Source: Neisseria macacae ATCC 33926
GTDB taxonomy: Bacteria > Pseudomonadota > Gammaproteobacteria > Burkholderiales > Neisseriaceae
Assembly: GCF_022749495.1 (NCBI RefSeq)
Contig: NZ_CP094241.1
Location: 1,984,001 to 2,048,000 of the forward strand
Reading direction: 5' to 3'
Length of the DNA stretch: 64,000 nt
In this document: piece by piece, positions 7,719 to 16,926 of the stretch
How positions within the stretch are numbered: position 1 is the stretch's first letter
Layout of the letters: each line of letters opens with the position of its first letter
Translations under genes and position numbers: made by a program
Notes under the pieces: model-generated
Seen by the model: the letters and a program-made list of their open reading frames with translations, nothing else
The model's database searches: none
Told to the model about the DNA's origin: nothing

Positions 7719-9512
7719 ATGAAAAATATCCGAAATTTCTCCATCATTGCCCACATCGACCACGGCAAATCGACGCTTGCCGACCGCTTCATCCAATACT
7801 GCGGCGGCTTGGATTTGCGCGAAATGAGTACGCAGGTACTCGATTCCATGGACATCGAAAAAGAGCGCGGCATCACCATCAAAGCGCAAACCGCCGCACT
7901 CAACTACAAAGCACGCGACGGGCAGGTGTATCAGCTCAACCTGATTGACACGCCGGGACACGTCGACTTTTCTTACGAAGTTTCCCGTTCGCTGTCCGCC
8001 TGCGAAGGCGCGCTTTTGGTCGTTGACGCATCGCAAGGCGTGGAAGCGCAAACCGTGGCGAACTGCTACACCGCGATTGATTTGGGCGTGGAAGTCGTGC
8101 CTGTTTTGAACAAAATCGACCTGCCCGCCGCCGACCCCGAACGCGTGGAACAGGAAATCGAAGACATCATCGGCATCGATGCCGTCGGCGCGGTGCAATG
8201 TTCAGCCAAAAGCGGCATCGGCGTGGAAGACGTTTTGGAAGAAATCGTTGCCAAAATCCCCGCGCCGACCGGCGACGAAAACGCGCCGCTGCAAGCCGTT
8301 ATCGTCGATTCGTGGTTTGACAACTACGTCGGCGTGGTCATGCTGATTCGTGTGAAAAACGGCATCATCAAGCTGAAAGACAAAGTGCGCTTTATGAGCA
8401 CCAAGGCGGAAACGCAGGTTGAGCAGCTGGGCGTATTCACACCTAAATCGGTTCAAAAACAAGAACTCAAAGCCGGCGAAGTGGGCTTTTTGATTACCGG
8501 TGTGAAAGAATTGGGACAGGCGAAAGTCGGCGATACGGTTACTTTGGTTGCCAACCCCGCTTCTGAGCCGCTGCCCGGCTTCCAAGAAGTGCAAAGTCAA
8601 GTATTCGCGGGTCTCTACCCTGTAGAAAGCCACGACTACGAAGCCTTGCGTGATGCTTTGGAAAAATTGCAGCTTAACGATGCTTCGTTGAAATTCGAGC
8701 CTGAAGTTTCTCAGGCATTAGGCTTCGGCTTCCGCTGCGGCTTCTTGGGCTTGCTGCACTTGGAAATCGTACAGGAACGCTTGGAGCGCGAGTTTGACAT
8801 GGATTTGATTACCACCGCGCCGACGGTGGTTTATGAAGTCGTGTTGAAGAGCGGCGAAAAAATCGAAGTCGAAAACCCGTCTAAACTGCCCGACATCGGC
8901 AGCATCGAAACCATTCTCGAGCCGATTATTACCGCGACCATCCTCGTGCCGCAGGAATACGTCGGCAACGTCATGACTTTGTGTAACCAAAAGCGCGGCG
9001 TGCAGGTCAATATGCAGTACATGGGCCGTCAAGTCATGCTGACTTACGATTTGCCTATGAACGAAGTCGTGATGGACTTTTTCGACAAACTCAAATCCAC
9101 TTCGCGCGGCTATGCCTCGCTGGACTACCATTTCAAAGAATTCCAACCGTCTGATTTGATTAAGCTCGACATCATGGTCAACGGCGAAAAAGTCGATGCC
9201 CTGAGCCTGATTGTGCACCGTCAAAGCGCGGTTCACCGAGGCCGCGAGCTGGCAGCGAAAATGCGCGAGCTGATTCCGCGCCAAATGTTCGACATCGCCG
9301 TCCAAGCCGCCATCGGCAGCCAGATTATCGCCCGCGAAAACGTCAAAGCCCTGCGTAAAAACGTCTTGGCGAAATGTTACGGCGGCGATATTACGCGTAA
9401 GAAAAAACTTCTCGAAAAACAAAAAGCAGGCAAACGCCGCATGAAACAAGTGGGCAACGTGGAAATCCCGCAAAGCGCATTCTTGGCGATTCTGCAAGTG
9501 AGCGACAAATAA
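7719..9512 (+). CDS. lepA: Elongation factor 4 (LepA)
   Basis: A translational GTPase that back-translocates or remodels stalled ribosomes. The G motifs are AHIDHGKST (G1), DTPGH (G3) and NKIDLP (G4). The LepA-specific C-terminal domain follows, ending with the basic KKKLLEKQKAGKRRMKQVG block. An upstream in-frame start at 7620 would read through the DUS hairpin. The internal ATG at 7719 gives MKNIRNFSIIAHID, the normal LepA start, and a 597-residue protein. The stop codon overlaps the lepB start by one base (TAATG), as in the widespread lepA-lepB operon. Confidence 0.98.
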   Translation: MKNIRNFSIIAHIDHGKSTLADRFIQYCGGLDLREMSTQVLDSMDIEKERGITIKAQTAALNYKARDGQVYQLNLIDTPGHVDFSYEVSRSLSACEGALLVVDASQGVEAQTVANCYTAIDLGVEVVPVLNKIDLPAADPERVEQEIEDIIGIDAVGAVQCSAKSGIGVEDVLEEIVAKIPAPTGDENAPLQAVIVDSWFDNYVGVVMLIRVKNGIIKLKDKVRFMSTKAETQVEQLGVFTPKSVQKQELKAGEVGFLITGVKELGQAKVGDTVTLVANPASEPLPGFQEVQSQVFAGLYPVESHDYEALRDALEKLQLNDASLKFEPEVSQALGFGFRCGFLGLLHLEIVQERLEREFDMDLITTAPTVVYEVVLKSGEKIEVENPSKLPDIGSIETILEPIITATILVPQEYVGNVMTLCNQKRGVQVNMQYMGRQVMLTYDLPMNEVVMDFFDKLKSTSRGYASLDYHFKEFQPSDLIKLDIMVNGEKVDALSLIVHRQSAVHRGRELAAKMRELIPRQMFDIAVQAAIGSQIIARENVKALRKNVLAKCYGGDITRKKKLLEKQKAGKRRMKQVGNVEIPQSAFLAILQVSDK

Positions 9513-10531
9513 TGAGCACAAATTTAATCTACGGCGCGATTGCCGCCATCGTTATCGGCATTTTCCTTTATTTCATAAGCAGCAAAGAACGTCAGGAAAA
9601 CGGAGAATGGAGCTCCGGCCTGCAATGGGCGTATCTTTTGTGCATGATCGGCGTTTTCGGCATCCTGTCTTTTTACATGAGCTTTACCGCCGTATTGCTG
9701 ATATTTGTCGTATTCACCGGCATCGTTTGGGCCATTCACAAAGGTCGTCTGAAAAAAGACCCGTCGCACCAGGACAAAGCCCACTTCACCGACTACATGA
9801 GCGGCTTTTTTCCGATCATCCTCGTCGTATTCATCCTGCGCACCTTTATCGCCGAACCATTTCAAATCCCATCCAGCTCCATGCGCCCGGGCTTGGTTAA
9901 AGGCGACTTCATCCTTGTGAACAAATTCGCCTACGGCATCAGAACCCCGATTATCAACAACGTCCTGATTCCGACCGGACAAATCGAGCGCGGCGACGTC
10001 GTCGTGTTCAACTACCCCGTCCAGCCTGAAATGAACTACATCAAGCGCATCGTCGGACTGCCGGGCGATACCGTCGAATACCGCGACAAAGTCCTGACCG
10101 TCAACGGACAAGTTGCCCCCGACCAACCGAACGGCACCTACTCCTACCCTGACGATACCGAGCCGTCCGCAATCCACAACCCCGAACTTTTTCAGACGAC
10201 CCTCAACGGCAAAACCTTCAACATCCTGAAAGAGCCCGGACAACCTACCGTATCCATTCCTGCGCTCGACAACTACCGCATGAAAATCATGCCTGAAAAC
10301 GGTTATTCCGTAGAGCAAAGCGGTTTGGAACACTGTCAATACGCCGAAGACGGCAGCGGCTTTACCTGCAAAGTGCCCGAAGGCCGTTACTTCGCCATGG
10401 GCGACAACCGCGACAACAGCGCCGACTCCCGCTACTGGGGCTTTGTGGACGACAAACTTATCGTCGGAAAAGCCTTCTTCGTGTGGATGAACTTCGGCGA
10501 TTACAGCCGCATCGGCAGCAGCATCCAATAA
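9512..10531 (+). CDS. lepB: Signal peptidase I
   Basis: Membrane serine protease that removes signal peptides from Sec/Tat-exported proteins on the periplasmic side. Two or three N-terminal membrane segments (about residues 5-22, 38-76 and 98-112) precede the nucleophile Ser123 in PSSSMRPG. The general base is Lys178 in YIKRIVGLPGD. Box E (MGDNRDNSADSRYWG) is near the C-terminus. At 339 residues it is on the long side, as in other Neisseria. Two DUS copies lie inside the gene and are read as GRLK (about residue 78) and FQTT. It is translationally coupled to lepA. Confidence 0.97.
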   Translation: MSTNLIYGAIAAIVIGIFLYFISSKERQENGEWSSGLQWAYLLCMIGVFGILSFYMSFTAVLLIFVVFTGIVWAIHKGRLKKDPSHQDKAHFTDYMSGFFPIILVVFILRTFIAEPFQIPSSSMRPGLVKGDFILVNKFAYGIRTPIINNVLIPTGQIERGDVVVFNYPVQPEMNYIKRIVGLPGDTVEYRDKVLTVNGQVAPDQPNGTYSYPDDTEPSAIHNPELFQTTLNGKTFNILKEPGQPTVSIPALDNYRMKIMPENGYSVEQSGLEHCQYAEDGSGFTCKVPEGRYFAMGDNRDNSADSRYWGFVDDKLIVGKAFFVWMNFGDYSRIGSSIQ

Positions 10532-10550
10532 GTTGCCCGTTTCATTCCGA

Positions 10551-10600
10551 TAAAACACAAGGTCGTCTGAAAACTGATTTTCAGACGGCCTTGTGTTTTA
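10551..10600 (+). terminator. Long DUS-pair terminator of lepB
   Basis: A stem of about 23 bp (TAAAACACAAGGTCGTCTGA and its complement) around a 4-nt loop. The right arm holds the GCCGTCTGAA dialect (read in reverse), so one arm is mucosa type and the other meningococcal type, giving a single G-T pair in the stem. Confidence 0.85.
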
Positions 10601-10789
10601 TGGTAATTCTTAACGAATAAACCTCCCCTCTTTTCCTTACTTCAACTGTGACATTCTTAAATTTCATATAGCAAAGTTTACTCGTGCAAAAAATACATTC
10701 AAATTACTCATTTACCATTTTTAACTGAGCTTAATCAAACCCGAATATTTGTATTTGTTTATAATATTACGATAGCGTAAACACTGCTT

Positions 10790-12007
10790 GAGACCTTTGC
10801 AAAAAAGCCTTTCCCCCAACAGCCGAAACCCAAACACAGGTTTTCGGCTGTTTTCGTTTCAAATATCCACTGATTCTACCCAAATGCCCCCTTAATCCTC
10901 CCCGGATACCCCATAATCAGGCATCCGGGCCGCCTTTTAGGCGGCAACAGGCACACTTAGCCTGTTAGCCGCTTTCAACAGGTTCAAACACATCGCCTTC
11001 AGATGGCTTTGCGCACTCACTTTGAGCAGACCAAAATAGGCTGCCCGGGCGTAGCGGAATTTACGGTGCAGCGTACCGAAGCTTTGTTCGACCACATAAC
11101 GGGTCTTCGACAAATATCGGTTACGTTTGGTTTGCGCTTCCGTCAGCGGACGGTTGCGGCAGGCTTTGCGCATAATGCCGTCTAACAACTGATGCTCTTT
11201 CAGATGTTGCCGGTTTTCCTTACTGTCGTAGCCTTTGTCGGCATAGACGGTCGTGCCTTCGGCAATACCTTCCAACAAAGGGGACAGATGGTTGCACTCA
11301 TGGACATTGGCGGGGGTGATGTGCAGTTTCTCGATATAGCCTTCCTCATCGGTACGGGTATGTTGTTTGTAACCGAGTTTGTAGAGGCCGTTTTTCTTTG
11401 TCCAGCGGGCATCTTTGTCTTTACTCGGTGTGGTTTGGCCGCTGACTTGTCCTTCTTCATCGACTTCTATGGCCTGACGCTGTTTGCTGCCGGCGGTCTG
11501 AATAATGGTGGCGTCAACGACGGCGGCGGATGCTTTCTCTACTTTTAGGTTTTTTTCGGCCAGTTGGCAGTTAATCAGTTTGAGCAATTCGGACAGGGTG
11601 TCATCTTGCGCCAGCCAGTTGCGGTAGCGGCATAAGGTGCTGTAATCGGGGATGTTCAGTTCGTCAAAACGGCAAAACAGGTTGAAGTCGATGCGGGTGA
11701 TGAGGCTGTGTTCGAGTTCGGGATCGGAGAGGCTGTGCCATTGTCCGAGCAGGACGGCTTTGAACATGGACAACAGGGGATAGGCGGGACGGCCGCGGTG
11801 GTCTCGGAGGTAACGGGTTCTTTGACGGTTCAGGTATTGTTCGATCGGCTGCCAATCAATCACCTGATCCAACTTCAATAATGGGAAGCGGTCGATGTGT
11901 TTGGCGATCATGGCTTGTGCGGTTTGTTGGAAGAAGGTGCTCATAAGAAATCCCCTAAATGTCTTGATGGGAATTTAGGGGATTTAGGGGAATTTTGCAA
12001 AGGTCTC
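10790..12007 (-). mobile_element. IS5-family insertion sequence, IS1106-like
   Basis: A complete element of 1218 bp. The terminal inverted repeats are GAGACCTTTGCAAAA (10790-10804) and TTTTGCAAAGGTCTC (11993-12007). The same five bases, TGCTT, flank it on both sides (10785-10789 and 12008-12012), consistent with a target duplication. One intact transposase lies inside on the minus strand. Its right end is 145 bp upstream of the surface lipoprotein gene. Confidence 0.93.
10937..11944 (-). CDS. IS5-family transposase (IS1106-like)
   Basis: DDE transposase of 335 residues. The N-terminal DUF772-type region contains RYLRDHRGRPAYPLLSMFK and the LFCRFDELNIPDYSTLCRYR block. The catalytic core shows VVDATIIQ (first Asp), TVYADKGYDS (second Asp) and RYVVEQSFGTLHRKF (Glu), with the Y-(2)-R-(3)-E pattern of the IS5 group. 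The frame is intact, so the element could be active. It resembles IS1106, common in Neisseria, but I could not compare it with a reference. Confidence 0.93.
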   Translation of the reverse strand: MSTFFQQTAQAMIAKHIDRFPLLKLDQVIDWQPIEQYLNRQRTRYLRDHRGRPAYPLLSMFKAVLLGQWHSLSDPELEHSLITRIDFNLFCRFDELNIPDYSTLCRYRNWLAQDDTLSELLKLINCQLAEKNLKVEKASAAVVDATIIQTAGSKQRQAIEVDEEGQVSGQTTPSKDKDARWTKKNGLYKLGYKQHTRTDEEGYIEKLHITPANVHECNHLSPLLEGIAEGTTVYADKGYDSKENRQHLKEHQLLDGIMRKACRNRPLTEAQTKRNRYLSKTRYVVEQSFGTLHRKFRYARAAYFGLLKVSAQSHLKAMCLNLLKAANRLSVPVAA

Positions 12008-12152
12008 TGCTTATGTTTGTTTTTATCACCTACGAAATCACTGCTTATTATTTTTAAAATATTGCGTAGCAAGTCTAGATCAGAATGGTAAGACCATACT
12101 GATTTAAACTTAAACTACTATGAATTTATTTTTCAACCAGTAAGGATTATTT

Positions 12153-14102
12153 ATGCACACTCAAAATAAATCACCTATTACTCATTTTGTTCTAAGCGGT
12201 ATTTGCGTTGCAATTTTAGCAGCCTGCGGCAGTTCAAATGGAGGTGGAGATTCACCCAAAAATCTATCTGTAGCCCCAAAAAACAACGTCAATAAAGATG
12301 ACGCAAAAAAAGACAATACCAACAAAAACAACTCTAGTAAGGATAATTCTGACAAAGGTACTACCAATAAAAACAATTCCAACAAGGTTAACACTGACAA
12401 AGGAAATGCCGACAAAAATAATGCCAATAAAGATAATAAAACTAACACTAACAAAGAAACATTATTATTAAATAAAGGCATTCAGGATAAACTGACCACA
12501 CTAAAACTAAGTGATGTAATAAAAACTGAACAATTCAATCAAACTGAAGTGAATACCGGTTTCATTGCAAATAACTTAAGTGCGACCCCATTATTAGAGA
12601 CAGCTAAAGGTCCACATGATCACCCTACCTCTCACCTTTTGACATCCGCTTATAGAAAAGATAAAACCAAACTTTTGCGCCCTCAAACAGTTATATTAGG
12701 GGGTGTAGCAACGCGTTACTTTACCAACTATACAGATGGTTATGTTGCGAAGAGAGCCGGTTATGACGAGATTGATACGCCATTAAGTGCAAAAAATCTG
12801 ATTGGTGTAGATAAACGCAATAAAAATGGCATATTAGTTAAAAATGGCAGGAGTGTTAACATCTTAGATCAAACTGCCAGCAAACTGGAATTAGATAGTG
12901 TAGGCGGTAGCCGTTATACAAAATGGTTTAATAATTTTGCTACTAATGCCGATAATGAAACTGAATTGGATAAAGGCCGCCGTGTATTAACAGATGTGAA
13001 ATACAAATTAGATGCAAATAATAATCCTGTATGGACTGTAACTACCGAACCCAGCAGCGGTTATCAATATGCACATTCTTTAAATCGTTATTTTAACAAT
13101 AATCCAGACGATGAATTATATGTTAACCAAAACGGTGAATATGCATATCGTTTTACATTAAAAAAATCAACTACATTTGAAGTCAGTGCAGAATCAGCAA
13201 AAAATTATCCGGAACGTGCAGAGGCGCTCAAAGCATTAGGGTGGTCTGCTGGCAAGCAATATCACTTCGCACCAGGTAGCTACTTTATGGTTACACAAAA
13301 AGATGGCAGCCTAAAAATTGTAGCCGATAACGGACAAATGACGCAGGTATCCTTATATTCAGTCCATGTCGGTATTGATGACAATAAAGCATTGGGTGCA
13401 TTCCAAAATAAACGTGTAATTGCCGAAATGTTCAGTGCATTAAACTATGGCAAGACAAATGAAATTCGTGCGATTTATACCTATGACGTTGGACAAGCCA
13501 ATGGCTTCAATCAACAATATCTCTCATTAAATGCATGGCGCTATAAAAATGGCGATGGCACTTATGGACTCAATAATCCTTTTAACATCGGCATTTTCGA
13601 CCGAGTTGCTACTGAAAATGGTATAGTTGCCAATGTCTATGACATGAAGACTAAAAAAGGTTTATCTGCCAAATATACAGGCGTTGCCTATTCTAGCCGA
13701 GATGGTAAACAAGACGGTGTGATGAATATGACTGCACAGTTCCATGAACCAGATATGGCTTACAACAATACTGTTTCAAGCAATAACGTTACCTTCAATG
13801 GCGCGATTACCAACCGTCGCCTAGATGACAAACGTAATGTATATTTTGCCAGCGGTAATGTAAAAACAGAGAGTGGAATGCCTTCTGCAAGCGCGGGTCA
13901 AAAAGTTTCTCTAGTGGGTAGAAACCAAGTTGCTCAAAATGTTACTGTCTGGATGGAAGGAAAAAACCCAGGTGAAAATAAAGTAATTTATGGTCAAGGT
14001 AACGTACGTTTTGCCGGTCCAAATGCTGAAGAAGTCGGTGGTTTGTTAAAAATTACTACCAGCCATGGCGAAAACAATATCGGTTTCATTGGCAAACGCT
14101 AA
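12153..14102 (+). CDS. Slam-dependent surface lipoprotein, TbpB-like
   Basis: A 649-residue lipoprotein, probably displayed on the outer face of the outer membrane. The signal peptide ends in a lipobox LAAC with Cys25, followed by GSSNGGGDSP, the flexible anchor usual for Neisseria surface lipoproteins. Residues 43-97 are eleven imperfect five-residue repeats of the type K-x-N-x-N. The rest is beta-rich. The last 100 residues (FNGAITNRRLDDKRNVYFASGNVK to the end) look like the eight-stranded C-terminal barrel shared by TbpB, HpuA and fHbp. AAGGA lies 6 nt before the ATG. The slam gene follows 138 bp later. The ligand is unknown. The gene is AT-richer than its neighbours, suggesting recent acquisition. 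Confidence 0.8.
   Translation: MHTQNKSPITHFVLSGICVAILAACGSSNGGGDSPKNLSVAPKNNVNKDDAKKDNTNKNNSSKDNSDKGTTNKNNSNKVNTDKGNADKNNANKDNKTNTNKETLLLNKGIQDKLTTLKLSDVIKTEQFNQTEVNTGFIANNLSATPLLETAKGPHDHPTSHLLTSAYRKDKTKLLRPQTVILGGVATRYFTNYTDGYVAKRAGYDEIDTPLSAKNLIGVDKRNKNGILVKNGRSVNILDQTASKLELDSVGGSRYTKWFNNFATNADNETELDKGRRVLTDVKYKLDANNNPVWTVTTEPSSGYQYAHSLNRYFNNNPDDELYVNQNGEYAYRFTLKKSTTFEVSAESAKNYPERAEALKALGWSAGKQYHFAPGSYFMVTQKDGSLKIVADNGQMTQVSLYSVHVGIDDNKALGAFQNKRVIAEMFSALNYGKTNEIRAIYTYDVGQANGFNQQYLSLNAWRYKNGDGTYGLNNPFNIGIFDRVATENGIVANVYDMKTKKGLSAKYTGVAYSSRDGKQDGVMNMTAQFHEPDMAYNNTVSSNNVTFNGAITNRRLDDKRNVYFASGNVKTESGMPSASAGQKVSLVGRNQVAQNVTVWMEGKNPGENKVIYGQGNVRFAGPNAEEVGGLLKITTSHGENNIGFIGKR
12279..12443 (+). 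repeat. Fifteen-base coding repeat (pentapeptide spacer)
   Basis: Eleven consecutive imperfect 15-bp units encode KNNVN, KDDAK, KDNTN, KNNSS, KDNSD, KGTTN, KNNSN, KVNTD, KGNAD, KNNAN and KDNKT. The unit keeps the frame, so slippage would change spacer length without breaking the lipoprotein gene. Confidence 0.8.
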
Positions 14103-14120
14103 GACGCTTACCCAAAGAAA

Positions 14121-14155
14121 TAAGCAGCAGAAGCTTTGCATCTGCTGCTTATTAT
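14121..14155 (+). terminator. Hairpin between the surface lipoprotein and slam genes
   Basis: TAAGCAGCAGA (14121-14131) pairs perfectly with TCTGCTGCTTA (14141-14151) and is followed by TTATTTT. It may partly stop transcription and so set more lipoprotein than Slam message. Confidence 0.75.
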
Positions 14156-14240
14156 TTTCCAAGCAAACCCCTCTGCAAATAAACAAAGCGCAATTGGAGG
14201 GGCAACTTAAAATATCCTGAATTATCTGAAAAATATACTC

Positions 14241-15704
14241 ATGAAATCTAATCAATTCATTTTTATTGCGGGCATATTATTTCCCATAATGGTTACTGCC
14301 AAAACCATTGCTAACCCTGAAACTGAAGCCGATCGCCAAATGGAAAGGATACAAGAAATGGCCATTCCTAAACCACCGGAGGTAGGCACCTCCCTTTTGA
14401 ATGGTGTCAAGGCTTCTTTGAATGAGCATACTCAGACATTGACATTAGATGATCTAGCCAAACAACCAGAGCTGGCCGAACCTTTGTTAAATCAAGCATT
14501 GCAAGCGCGAAACTATATTGCTGCAGAGCAGCTCTTGCCTATATATCGTAAATGGGATAGGCATGACCCTATTTTATTGGATTATGCGCAAGGCGCAATT
14601 TGGCGTTCGCAAGGAAAGCATAAAAAAGCCATTACACTTTACCGTAATATTCTTGTTCGACATCCTAATCTTGTCACCGTTCGTCTAGACTTGGCTGCTA
14701 TGCTTTATGAGGATAAGCAAACCCGTAATTCACAACATGAATTTAATGCTGCCAAAAAGCAAGGTTTACCAGAAGATGTCCTTCCTACTATTGCCCTTTA
14801 TGAAAACGCTATGGGGCAAAATAAATGGCAATTTTCAGGCAGTCTGAGTTACACCCAAGACAACAATATCAACAACGTTTCAGCTGAGCGTGAAATCCAT
14901 CTTCCTCAATTTGATAACTTGGCTTTTGAAAAAAATTCTGACTATCTGCCACAAAAAGGGCATGGTTTTACCTACGCCCTATCCGTTGATCGCGATATCA
15001 ATCTCAAAGGCAACCATTATTTCGCTCTTTCAGGCGATGTCGACGGTGTCAGCTATTGGGATAATCATGATTATGATGATCAAACGGCAAAAGTCAGTCT
15101 AGGTTATAAAAATAAAAGTTTTAAAACAGATAGTTTTGTTATGCCATTTTTAGAAAAGCGTCGCTACGGAAATCATCCTTATTACACGCGTAAAGGGGTA
15201 GATTTAGGTGTTTCACGTTGGACAAAACCAAATTTACGTCTATCTGCCAACGGAACCTTTGCACAAAAAGATTATGCCTATACCAAACAACAAGGGAAAG
15301 ATTATCAGATTGGATTTGGGGCGACCTACCTGATGAATGATAAAACTTATTTCTTAGGAGGTTTGAATTATGCGCGTGACAAAGTTGAAAATTTCGCAGG
15401 CAGCAGCTCCAAACGGATAGGAGGTTACTTAGGTTGGGGGCAAATTTGGGGTGAAAATTTCAATAGTCGCCTTATCATTAATTACTACAATGAACACTTT
15501 GATGGAAAACATTACGTCTTTACCGACCGTCATCGTACAGATAATGTCGTGGTTACCAATTTAAGCCTCTGGCACAATAAACTTAGTTTTCTAGGAATTA
15601 CGCCGAGATTAAATTGGCGATATACAAACAATAACAGCAATATTAACGAACTTCATAGTTATACTAAAAATCGCGTATTTATAGATTTTGAGAAAACGTT
15701 TTGA
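14241..15704 (+). CDS. Surface lipoprotein assembly modulator (Slam, DUF560)
   Basis: Outer-membrane protein that moves cognate lipoproteins to the cell surface. The 487-residue protein starts with a signal peptide (about 1-20). It then has a helical TPR-like periplasmic region (about 65-190, with LLNQALQARNYIAAEQLLPIYRKW and YRNILVRHPNLVTVRLDLAAMLYED). A DUF560 beta-barrel follows from about residue 195 and ends in Phe (IDFEKTF), the outer-membrane insertion signal. Length and layout match meningococcal Slam1 (about 490). It stands directly after a lipoprotein gene, the usual Slam arrangement, so that protein is its likely substrate. It is not in a TbpB/TbpA or HpuAB operon here. Confidence 0.88.
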   Translation: MKSNQFIFIAGILFPIMVTAKTIANPETEADRQMERIQEMAIPKPPEVGTSLLNGVKASLNEHTQTLTLDDLAKQPELAEPLLNQALQARNYIAAEQLLPIYRKWDRHDPILLDYAQGAIWRSQGKHKKAITLYRNILVRHPNLVTVRLDLAAMLYEDKQTRNSQHEFNAAKKQGLPEDVLPTIALYENAMGQNKWQFSGSLSYTQDNNINNVSAEREIHLPQFDNLAFEKNSDYLPQKGHGFTYALSVDRDINLKGNHYFALSGDVDGVSYWDNHDYDDQTAKVSLGYKNKSFKTDSFVMPFLEKRRYGNHPYYTRKGVDLGVSRWTKPNLRLSANGTFAQKDYAYTKQQGKDYQIGFGATYLMNDKTYFLGGLNYARDKVENFAGSSSKRIGGYLGWGQIWGENFNSRLIINYYNEHFDGKHYVFTDRHRTDNVVVTNLSLWHNKLSFLGITPRLNWRYTNNNSNINELHSYTKNRVFIDFEKTF

Positions 15705-15790
15705 AAAAATTTGATATACACGCACTTTAACTAAATCTATCGAACTTAGTTAAAGGGTCGTCTGAAAGCACATCGGTGCATACAGCAATT

Positions 15791-15831
15791 AAAAAAGCTG
15801 AGTCCTGTCACATACAGAACTCAGCTTTTTA
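15791..15831 (+). terminator. Terminator of the slam gene
   Basis: AAAAAGCTGAGT and ACTCAGCTTTTT form a strong stem ending in a T run about 90 bp after the slam stop codon. A single DUS lies before it at about 15754. Confidence 0.85.
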
Positions 15832-15903
15832 TCAACCCGTCCAAGCAGGCTTTTATGAGTGTCCAATATTTTGAAGCCTAGTGTTTTCAGACGACCTCTT
15901 TCC

Positions 15904-16926
15904 TCAGCCGATCAACTGCTTCAACACTTCCGCTTTGGCTTTATCGTAATCCTCTTGGGAAATCAAACCACCGTCCAACAGGGATTTGAGTTTCGTCAAT
16001 TTTGCCTGCGGGTCTTCGGAGGTCGTCTGAACGCTTTGGGCGGGTTGTGCTGCCGGTTGCGCTGCGGGCTGCATCATGCCCGCCATCGCGCCAGCCATTG
16101 CCTGACCGACGCCAGTGCCTACGCCCAAACCTGCGCCGATTCCTGCAAGTCCGCCTTCGTTTTGCGCAGCGAGCGGGATGGATTCGGCGGTTTGGTATTG
16201 GGTGTAGCGTCCCAAGTCGCCGATGACGCCCATGGAAATTTTCTTATCCAAGGCTTCTTGGATGGCGGCAGGCAGAGTGATGCTTTCGACGGTGAAGTTT
16301 TCCAGTGTCAAGCCGAGTTTGGCAAATTCCGCGCCGAGTAATTCGCCGATTTTTTGCGACAGCAAAACTTGGTTTGCCGCCATATCCAAAAACGGAATGC
16401 CGGAGCTGCCGAACGCCGCCGCGAGTTGGGTGATGGCGATATTGCGCAACTGGTTTTCCAACTCGACACCGCTGTATTCTGCCGCTACACCGCTGACTTC
16501 TTTGAAGAATTTTGCCGGATCGCTGATGCGGTAGGCGTACATGCCGAACGAGCGCAACTGCACCGCTCCGAACTCGGCATCGCGTACGGTAACGGGTTGC
16601 GACGTCCCCCATTTCCGCGCAAGCTGTTGTTTGGTATTGAAAAAGTAAACGTCGGATTTAAACGGGGATTCAAAGAGCTTGTCCCAGTTTTTCAGGTTGG
16701 TCAGCAGCGGCAGCGTTTGCGTGTTGAGTGTATAACGGCCCGGTCCGAACACGTCGGCGGTTACGCCCTCGTCAACAAACATCGCCATCTGCGCCTCGCG
16801 CACGGTCAGGCTCGCGCCGTTTTGGATTTCCTCGTCGGCAATCGGGAAACGCCACATCAGCAGGCTGTCGTCGGGATTCGGCCATTGGATGACGTCGATA
16901 AACTGTTTCTTGATAAAGTTGAACAT
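15904..16926 (-). CDS. SPFH-domain protein with C-terminal SHOCT domain
   Basis: A 340-residue protein of the 'virion core protein' SPFH subgroup. The SPFH/band-7 region covers about residues 20-245 (FPIADEEIQNGASLTVREAQMA, LRSFGMYAYRI, a LENFTVESITLP block). A Gly/Ala/Met-rich linker (about 255-295, GGLAGIGAGLGVGTGVGQ) leads to a SHOCT helix pair (KLTKLKSLLDGGLISQEDY). SPFH proteins form membrane-associated scaffolds; SHOCT is an oligomerisation module. A DUS in frame encodes VQTT in the linker. It is transcribed away from the barrel protein at 17288. In other bacteria such proteins occur with DUF350 and SpeE-like genes, as here; the function is unknown. Confidence 0.85.
   Translation of the reverse strand: MFNFIKKQFIDVIQWPNPDDSLLMWRFPIADEEIQNGASLTVREAQMAMFVDEGVTADVFGPGRYTLNTQTLPLLTNLKNWDKLFESPFKSDVYFFNTKQQLARKWGTSQPVTVRDAEFGAVQLRSFGMYAYRISDPAKFFKEVSGVAAEYSGVELENQLRNIAITQLAAAFGSSGIPFLDMAANQVLLSQKIGELLGAEFAKLGLTLENFTVESITLPAAIQEALDKKISMGVIGDLGRYTQYQTAESIPLAAQNEGGLAGIGAGLGVGTGVGQAMAGAMAGMMQPAAQPAAQPAQSVQTTSEDPQAKLTKLKSLLDGGLISQEDYDKAKAEVLKQLIG

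Noticed and set aside
12290..12470. Short regular repeats as a CRISPR array
   Set aside because: The 15-bp period is coding (pentapeptide repeats), with no spacers and no cas genes. No CRISPR array is seen elsewhere in the window.
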